Of a stretch of 64,000 nucleotides of DNA, positions 1-8,200 are shown piece by piece (the stretch's first letter is position 1; the number at the start of each line of letters is the position of its first letter). The position numbers were made by a program, and so were the translations under genes. The stretch is taken from assembly GCA_900551245.1 (NCBI GenBank), contig URVC01000015.1, positions 11,252-75,251 of the forward strand. The letters are read 5' to 3'. The stretch comes from an uncultured bacterium. Its GTDB lineage: Bacteria; Verrucomicrobiota; Lentisphaeria; Victivallales; Victivallaceae. The notes beneath the pieces were generated by a model. The model did no database searches. It saw only the letters and a program-made list of their open reading frames with translations, and was not told where the DNA came from.

Positions 1-93
1 GAGGCGCGCCGCTGGTACGCGCGTGCGGCGGAGCTCGACACGGTGTTTGCACAGGAAAAGGTTGACATGCTGGACAAAGCCGCGTTGGAGTGA
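1..93 (+). CDS. C-terminal end of an unidentified protein (truncated by window edge)
   Basis: An open frame enters from the left edge and stops with TGA at 91-93, giving 30 residues that include ARRWYARAAEL. The Ala/Arg/Tyr-rich helical look would suit the last helix of a TPR or Sel1-like repeat protein, but 30 residues cannot settle this. It reads toward the secretion-like locus on the same strand and stops 46 bases before the next start, so it could belong to the same transcript. Confidence 0.5.
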   Translation, partial: EARRWYARAAELDTVFAQEKVDMLDKAALE

Positions 94-139
94 GCTGTGC
101 CGGGTGTTGCATCAACGAAACAGAGATAAGGAGGCTATT

Positions 140-382
140 GTGGAGGGAAAGAAAGAGATCTATGCGGACGGTATCGGGCAGATTCACTTTGCCGGCGGAA
201 TGGTCCGTTTTGATTTTGTGACGCTGCAACCGGAAGGCGAGGGCAAGGCGCCGACGACGCTGGTCAAGGAGCGGATCATCATGCCGCCGCAGGGGTTCCT
301 CGGTGCGTTCAACTCGATGCAGCAGCTGATCGACAAGTTGCTGGAGGCGGGGGTTCTGCAGAAGAACGAAGCCGCCAAGTAA
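140..382 (+). CDS. Small conserved-looking protein of unknown function, first complete gene of the secretion-like locus
   Basis: An 80-residue protein without signal peptide or membrane segment, so probably cytoplasmic. The GTG start at 140 is chosen because AAGGAGG at 128-134 sits just upstream; the frame is open further back but without a ribosome site. The sequence runs from a short beta-rich part (GIGQIHFAGGMVRFDFVTL) to an Ile/Met/Pro segment (RIIMPPQGFLGAF) and a C-terminal helix (MQQLIDKLLEAG). The layout recalls small DUF3467-type proteins, but I cannot confirm that. Its position directly before the TolC-like gene suggests a regulatory, chaperone or assembly role in that locus, which is inference only. 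Confidence 0.7.
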   Translation: MEGKKEIYADGIGQIHFAGGMVRFDFVTLQPEGEGKAPTTLVKERIIMPPQGFLGAFNSMQQLIDKLLEAGVLQKNEAAK

Positions 383-395
383 GCGATTTCGGGAG

Positions 396-420
396 CTCCG
401 GCCGGATTATCCTGCCGGAG
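396..420 (+). terminator. GC-rich hairpin after the small gene
   Basis: CTCCGGC (396-402) pairs with GCCGGAG (414-420) around an 11-base loop and is followed by only three T residues. It lies 14 bases after the stop at 382. The short T-run makes it a weak intrinsic terminator or an attenuating or mRNA-stabilising hairpin. Confidence 0.4.
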
Positions 421-425
421 TTTCG

Positions 426-474
426 GAACATTCAAAACAGGGCCGGAATCTGGCCGGGGTTGTTTTGAATGTTC
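426..474 (+). repeat. Long inverted repeat between the small gene and the TolC-like gene
   Basis: GAACATTCAAAACA (426-439) is a perfect 14-base inverted repeat of TGTTTTGAATGTTC (461-474). The 21-base centre is itself GC-rich (GGCC...GGCC). The transcript could form a long stem 60 bases before the TolC-like start. No T-run follows, so it may be an mRNA processing or stability element, or a bidirectional terminator-like structure, that sets different levels for genes on either side. Confidence 0.55.
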
Positions 475-533
475 TGAAAGAAAAGGATCAAAGAAAAAAA
501 TAATTGCGCCATACAAGTTTAAGGAAAGTGCAA

Positions 534-2213
534 ATGAAAAAAGCGAATCAGGTTTTGTTTGGTCTGGGGTGTGCGGGAGCCGTTGCCGGTATGGTGGCGA
601 TCGGCGGATGCAAGAGCTATGAAGACTACCGCAACGAACGGGCGGAGTATGCGATCAAACACTTCGAGTCGGCCAAATACCGTGATATGATGGAAGGCGA
701 GAAGGTCAACCTGACGCAGTGCATCAAGCTTGCGCTGGAACACAACCTTGACATGAAGGTGCTGAATCTCGAGCAGGAGGTCGCCCGGGAAATGCGGACG
801 GCGGATATGCTGGGGATGCTGCCGGAACTGAATATTTCCGACACCTACACCAACCGCAGCAATGTTCCTGCCTCCAAAAGCGAGAAGGTCGATGAAGGCG
901 GTCTCTCCTACGGGTACAGCACCAGCCAGAACCGCGACATCAACTATCTGAACATCGACCTGGCGTTGAGCGTGCTCGACTTCGGTCTGGCGTTCTTCAA
1001 CACCCAGCAGGGTGAGGACCGGGTCCTGATGCGCGAACAGCGGACCGCGCGCGCCGGGCAGAATCTGACGCTCGATGTGGTCAAGGCCTACTTCCAGGTG
1101 GCGGCGGCGCAGAAGGCGATCAAGATCACGACCGGGTTGCTGGAGGATTGCCGTTCGCGTTACGCGCTGATTGAGAAGTTGAGCAAGGCGCGTGAGATCA
1201 CTCCGTTCCGCGCCTTCGACGAAACCCGCCGGTTTGTGGAGATGGAAAAGCGGCTGACCAACTACATCCGCAGCTATGAGAACAGCTGTGTGGAACTCCG
1301 CTCCCTGCTCGGGATGTACCCCTCCGGTAAGATTCTGGTGGATGACACGGTGCTCAACAAGGTGCCGGATTTCAACGCACTTCCGGACATTGAGCTGATG
1401 GAGCAGATTGCTCTTCTGCAGCGTCCCGAACTCTATGAGATCGACATGCAGAAACACATCAACATCATCGAGTGCCGCAAGACCATTCTGATGATGCTGC
1501 CGAACGTGCGGATCTACACCGACTTCACCAACAGCACGAACACCTTCCTCTATCACATGAGCTGGTGGGAGCTGGGAATCCGCGCCGCCTACAACCTGCT
1601 GAAACTGCCGCAGCACATCGCCCGTTACCAGGCGTACAGCTCGCAGGTTGACGCCGAGGAATCCCGTGGATTTGCGCAGGCGATCGGCGTGATGGCGCAG
1701 GTTCGTATCGCGCACGCCAACATGATGGCGACCAAGGAGCGTTTTGAAATCGACGACAAGGTGTACAAGACCTACAGCAACAACCTGAAGTGGGCGGTTG
1801 CCAACAAGAAGATCACCGGGGAACTCTCCTCGCTCGAACTCGACCATATGCGTCTGGTGACCGCTGAAACGGAAATCGAACGTCTGATGACGCTCGGCAA
1901 CTATTACATCTCCTACTATCGGATTCTGAATTCGATGGGTGTCCGCCATCTCGATGCGAAGAGCACTGCGGAGCTGCGCAGTGAACTGCAGCGGGCGCAG
2001 GTCCGGGCGAAGGCGGAGCTGGCCAGAGCCAGAGCCACCTATGATGAAGAGCGGGTCAAGCGTGTCGCTGCCAATACGGATATGAAGGAACTTGAGGCGG
2101 TCGAAGCGGAAGTTGTCAAGCAGCCGCTGACCCGTTTCAACGATGTTGATTTCATCGCGATTTATGATGCCAATCCCAGCAAAGTGGATGCGATGTTCAA
2201 TCAGAAACGCTGA
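534..2213 (+). CDS. TolC-family outer-membrane efflux lipoprotein
   Basis: A 559-residue protein expected to form the outer-membrane duct of a secretion or efflux machine. The ATG at 534 follows AAGGAAAG (521-528). The N-terminus is a lipoprotein signal: MKK, a hydrophobic stretch, then a lipobox ending IGGC with the lipidated Cys at residue 26. The mature part is long and helical with the outer-membrane-factor pattern: LTQCIKLALEHNLDM near residue 65, then Ala/Glu/Arg-rich coiled coil, and a second LELDHMRL-type helix near residue 430. The usual family length is about 420-500, so this one is somewhat long, with an extra Ala/Arg/Glu-rich C-terminal helix. It lies 17 bases before the giant DUF4347 gene and upstream of three adaptor genes, so it is probably the exit duct for that system. 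The RND pump at 16016 has no outer-membrane gene of its own here. Confidence 0.85.
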   Translation: MKKANQVLFGLGCAGAVAGMVAIGGCKSYEDYRNERAEYAIKHFESAKYRDMMEGEKVNLTQCIKLALEHNLDMKVLNLEQEVAREMRTADMLGMLPELNISDTYTNRSNVPASKSEKVDEGGLSYGYSTSQNRDINYLNIDLALSVLDFGLAFFNTQQGEDRVLMREQRTARAGQNLTLDVVKAYFQVAAAQKAIKITTGLLEDCRSRYALIEKLSKAREITPFRAFDETRRFVEMEKRLTNYIRSYENSCVELRSLLGMYPSGKILVDDTVLNKVPDFNALPDIELMEQIALLQRPELYEIDMQKHINIIECRKTILMMLPNVRIYTDFTNSTNTFLYHMSWWELGIRAAYNLLKLPQHIARYQAYSSQVDAEESRGFAQAIGVMAQVRIAHANMMATKERFEIDDKVYKTYSNNLKWAVANKKITGELSSLELDHMRLVTAETEIERLMTLGNYYISYYRILNSMGVRHLDAKSTAELRSELQRAQVRAKAELARARATYDEERVKRVAANTDMKELEAVEAEVVKQPLTRFNDVDFIAIYDANPSKVDAMFNQKR

Positions 2214-2230
2214 CCTGAGAGGAGGCGAAG

Positions 2231-5200
2231 ATGAGTCACTTAGGAATTTTTAAACTGGAAGACCGGGTGCTCTTCGACGCGGCCGGAGCGGCCGAGGTCG
2301 TCGAAGCGGCCTCCAATGTGGACAATCATTCTCAGGTCTCGGAGAGCCAGGTCCAGGATAACGAGGCGAAGGACGCCTTGAAAAACGCGCCGCCGGAGAA
2401 TCCGGCGGATGCGGCGGTTCAGCAGCAGGTGCAGCAGGCGACGCCGGAGAACGTCGCCGATCTCGACGCTGCGGCGGATGCCATTGTCGATGGCGAGATT
2501 GTTCCGGGTGACAACCCGGTTGATGCGGATGCTGCGGATGCGGCGGATGCCGGTGATCATGCGGCTCCGGCGGTGGAGGCTCATGCGGATGCGGCGGATG
2601 CCGACGACATTTCCGCTGACGATGACGGCGGGGATGTGCAGGCGGCGGATACCGCCGATGGAATCGATGCGATCCAGCATGCGGATCTCGGCGATGACAT
2701 CGACGATTTCATCAATCTGGATCAGGATGCGGAGCAGGATTCCGACGGTGACTCTCCGGTCGCCCTGGATGGCGGCGCGGTCGCGGCGGATGCGGATGCT
2801 CCGCAGCGCGATCTGGTGATCATCAATTCGAGCGTGCAGAACAAGGAGCAGATCGTCGAGGCGCTCGGCGAGAACACCGATGTTCTCTACCTCGAAGCGG
2901 GGACCGACCCGCTGGATGCGATCAACGATTTCCTCGATGCGAACGGCGATGTGAAATACAGTGCGATTCACATTGTTTCGCACGGTAACGCGGGCTACTT
3001 TGTCCTGAACGGGCAGATCATCGACGCGGATGCGGTGATGAGCGACCCGGCGAGCTGGGCGAACATCGGCCAGCATATGACTGCCGACGGCGACATCATG
3101 ATTTACGGTTGCAACGTGGCGGGCAGTCTGGATGGCGAGATGCTGATCTCGAACATCGCGAACCTGACCGGCGCGGATGTGGCGGCTTCGGTGGATGACA
3201 CCGGCGCCCGCGGCGACTGGGATCTGGAGTATACCGTCGGCACGATCGACAATCCGTTCCTCGACGCCTCCGACTACGGGTACACATTGGAGTCGTATAC
3301 GGTTACGAATGGGGGAAGCGTAACCACTGATGGCTCGTTGGAATATCAGCTCAATGCAGCAATTGAGGCGGGGGATACTGATGCTGAATTTGTTTTGCAG
3401 GCAGATTCAACGATTTACGGCAACTGGACGATCTCCTCGGATAGTGCTTTCACGTTCAGCGGGGCGGACTACACCATCACCATCAACAGTGATGCCATTC
3501 TTCAAGTGGATGGTACGGCAACATTTGAAACCGCGGTCACTCATAATGGAGTGATTCGTGGCGGCGGTACCGTGAACTTCAGTGGGGCGACAGCGGGCTC
3601 TGGAGTAATCAACACTCTGACTACCACGGATGCGGAAGGAAATTCCTCTATTTCCTCGCTTTCCGTCACCTATGCTGGCTCCGGGGATGTTTTCGGCGGT
3701 ACCTACAAGACACTGACTTTGAACAACAGCGAGGCGCGTACGCTTGCGGGTAACGTGACGGTTCAGGGAAATACCTATTTTAACGGGACTCTGAATAGTT
3801 TTGGTTACGATTTTACGTCGAACGGGGCTCTTTATGCTCAATCTGCTGGTGCAGTGATCGATGCTGGCTTGGGTGATATTACTCTAAGTCAAGGGGTGAA
3901 CAAGGATAGTATTGATAATCTGCAGATTCAGAGCTCTGGCACGGTTACCTACGGTGCTGGCGCCAGTGGTATCAGTGACGGTAGCTATCATGATCTCGTA
4001 TTCAACGGAAGTTCCGGTACGATCAATTCCGGTGTTCAGGTGAGTGGAGAGATTTCTGGAACAGGGTCTCTCACAATTGCGGTTGATCTCTCAACTGCCG
4101 GTGCATCGATTCATATGACCGGCGGCATCGTGTCCTACGAAAGCGGCATCCCTGTGCTGGAGGGAACTTACAACAACCTTAGTTTCACTTCGGAGGGCGA
4201 CTGGACGTGGAGTGATTTCTTCGAAGCCGGAAAGAACTACACCATTTCCAATCAGTTGTCTATTCTTGGGAACGGAAATATCCTTTTCGACGTTGCCGTG
4301 GCTGATACGGTAACATTGCAATCCGTTCGGGTGTATGGGAACGCGATTTACAGCAATGCCTTCTTGACAACCCGGAACCCGTTCAGTGGCTCATATTATG
4401 GGAATGTCACCATCGGCGACGGCGCCTTCGAAAAGAATCTTGTGCTCACGGATATGGAGCTCAACGGAGCATATCTGGATCTGACGAATCTCTCGACGAC
4501 TTCGACGATCACATTCGCCGGTGTTTCCACCTACCAGACCAATTTCCAGATGCGGGTCGCGTCTGGCCTTGATACTTCGAAAGTCATTTACGCCAGTGGT
4601 GACAACACGATTTTCCAGCTTTACAGTTCTGCTGACGGGACCAGCTGGACGCAGGTTGCCTATAACACTCTGACTCTGGAAGGCGGAACAAACAGCGTAT
4701 CCGGGACGATCTCTGTTACGGATCGTCTGATCATGGGCCGGGATGCTTCGCTTCAAGTGAATGGTGGAGCAAATTTCTCTCTCGGAAACGAGGATGCAAC
4801 TGCCGTGATGCAGGATTCCGGAGCCTACATGTATTGGATTTACGGCAATGCCGAATTTCATGTTGCCAACGGCGCTAATATCCGCGGGGGATATTACGTA
4901 GGGCCTAACGGCAATCTGCTGCTCAATGTTTCCGGTTCGCAGCTTTCCGGCGGTGTTCAGGTTAGTGGCGGAACCGTTGAATTGGCGGGATCTGATACCA
5001 CATACAACTGTAACGTTGGTTTGTCTTCTTCCGGCGGTACTTTGAATGTCACTGGCTCGAACCTGACTTTTAACTTCCACTTCACCAATGCGATGGGGTG
5101 GTATGATACGGCGGATGTTGATGGTTATAATCCTTTTGACAACCGGGATTATATTGCCAATTCGGATAATGATGGGCTTTCCGGTCAGCTGGGATCGGCG

Positions 5201-8200
5201 TTGACCTCCGGAAATTATGATGGCGTAATCAATATCAAGAGTGATGGCATCATCAACTTCAACGGTCAGGTGGTTTCAGTTGGAGAGTTCAACATTGAAT
5301 CCGGAACCATCAACTTCTCTGTGGCGAAGCTGGTTGCTGTTGCCGGTGGCGCTTTCACCATTTTGGGCGGCGAGGTGACATTCAACGGTAATGTCTATAT
5401 CAGTGCGGCCTTCAACAGTCCGCGTGATACCACTTTCACCGTTACGGATGGTACGGTCGTCTTTAACGCAGATGTGCAGAACTGGGTGCGTACTTACCGC
5501 GGCGGATCCTATAAGACGGAAGATGGTGCTCTAATCTCCTTCGGTGATATGATGACCTATACGGTTAAGGAGACGGAGTATTCCGGATTGAACCTGACGC
5601 GGAATGCAACCTCGTCGGTGGTGTTTTCCGGCGGTAAAGTCTCATTTGGCGGCGGTACGACATTCCGCAACTATGGTGTGTTTGGAACCGCTGAACTTCT
5701 GGTCGAGTCCGGTGCTTCGGTGAAATTCAACGAAGTTCGCAACTTCCATGCCGCGGCGTATTCGCCGTATCCGGTGACCAATCCTGGAACGATTACCTGG
5801 AGCAGCGCCTGGGTTGCTGAATATGGCCAGAGCTCTCCGTTTGTCTCCACCATTCAGGGGGTGGCTCGCGGTGGAGTTGCGGCGAATGCCACACTGACGC
5901 TGGATTCTTCAAATCTTACTTTCTCCGGTGATGTGATCAATTCTGGATTCTCTGGCATGGGACGAGCCTTCCTCTATCTGGAGGGCAGCAACAATACCTT
6001 CTCCAGTACAGTCAGCAACCTTTCCGGTGCATGGTTGGAGATCAACGGTTCCGGTAATAAATTTGATGCGTTTACTAACAGCGGAAATTCTTTTGCTTAT
6101 GTGAATGCACAGAGCAGTTTTGCTACGGTGACCAACTCCAGTTTGTTGTACTTCACTGATGCGAAGGCGACACAGATTGACAACTTCACCAACACAAGTG
6201 GCGCAGTGATTCTCGCTGGCGACAACGCCGGATTCAAATTCGTCGAATCGATGAATATTGTGGCCGGCGACGTTACGATCAACTCGGCGCTCGAAGTTCC
6301 GTTGCAGTCTGACATCACTCTCGGAAGCAATGCGACGCTGACCATCACCGCCGTCAACACTCTCGAGGGGGATATCACTAACAACGGCACATTGACGCTT
6401 GCCGGACGTGGGGTGACGCTGAAGGGTGATCTGGTTAACAACAACATCTTCAACCTGACAGCGGTGGATGATGCTTCGATTCTGCTGACTGTTCTGGAAG
6501 GAAGCATCACGAACTCCAAGAGCGGCGTGATCAATATTTCGCAGGCGGGGCTGGTGTTCAACCAGAACCATGTGGAAGGGGCTCTGGTGAATGCCGGTAA
6601 GTTGATCATCGCCCAGCAGGTGACGTTCAATAATCTGGAAAACCAGGCCACCGGTCTTCTGGAGTTCACCTCGGTTGTCGCCAGTGGCACGGTCTTTGAA
6701 GATCTGACCAATGCAGGGACGATCACGATCACTGCGGACAACGTTGAATTCCGCGGGACCACGACGAATACCGGAACGTTGACGATCGCCGCAGCGGCGT
6801 TCGGCTCCTCCTTCCAAAAGATCGACAACAGCGGCAAGCTCTATCTCTACGGAGGAGTTTCCGGTACGACCGGCGTGGATAACTCTGGCTACATTCAGGT
6901 TCGTTCCGGCTCGGAAACGGTTCTCTCGAATGTGGTCAACAATTCCGGCGCGACGATTGAATCGACCGCGTTCGGCAGTACAGCCACGATGCTCACATTG
7001 GCCGGGACTCTGGTCAACAACGGCATTCTTACCGGTACGGGCGGGATTAAATTCACCGGCAGCACCACCGGCAGCGGCAAGGTCACTTCGACCGGCGAAA
7101 TCGTCTTTGCCGGCGATTCCACGACTGGGCAGAACGTGGCGCAGACCTTCTATCAGAACGGCAGCACCTATACCAATGTCACCATTGAAGGCGGCAAGGT
7201 GGATGTCAATTTCAATCTTGAGCTGAATCAGCTCCTGATGAAGGGCGGCATGCTCAATGTTCTGGAAGGTTTCACTCTCGGAGTTGTGGATTACCAGAGC
7301 ATCGGCAGCGGCTCCTCCGGAGTGCTCGATGTCGACGGTACGATGGTGTTCCGTCAGGGGACCTCGACTGCTCCGAAAGGGTTTGTTATTTATGAGAAGG
7401 TGGACAATGCCGGCCGGATTGAATTTGGAAACAATATTTCGGTCAAATTTGCCGGTGAAACTGTTGGGAATGGTCTGCTGATCATGAATGGCGGTACACT
7501 GACCTATTCCGGCAGTGAACAATATCTTTTCAATACCGGCAACGCGGCGATAACAACTGTGCTGGAAGGCGGTATGAAGTATATCGGTTACGATATGACC
7601 ATGTCGTTGACCAACAACGGTGCAAACATGACCGTGGTGAACGGCGTGACACTGACGCTGGGGAAGGTTTCCGGCAATGGTGCGTATACCATCTTCGTGC
7701 AGGATGGTGCCACCTTGAAGGTCGGCGGCAATTCGACCGGAGTCGGTGCAATTCAGAATGACGGACTGGTCGATATCACCGTCAACGCCGGAGAAGCGAT
7801 TTCGCTGGAGAATGGAATCACCAACAACAGCGAGATGAATATCGTTTCCAACGGTTCGCTTCAGATCAACGGCACCGTGACGAACAATGCCGATGGAGAG
7901 CTGAACATCACCTCCGGCGGATCGGTTATGGTCGGCGGAACGGTAAGCAATGGCGGAACGCTGAATGTCGCCGGTACGGTTGGATTCAGTGGAGCGGTGA
8001 ACAACTCGAATGTTCTCAATCTGAACAGCGGGAATATCACGGTTGGCGGCTTGCTGACCAACTCCGGAACGGTAAATGCTTACGCCGGCGCCTTGACGGG
8101 CGTCGAAAACAATGCGACCTTCAATGTGGAAGCTGACGGGATTGTTCTCGGAGCATTCACCAATAACGGTGCGTTGAATTTCAACACGGATTTCGGCATC

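Noticed and set aside
2520..2800. Regular GCGGATGC units as a CRISPR or minisatellite
   Set aside because: They are in frame, code Ala/Asp continuously and have no spacer structure.
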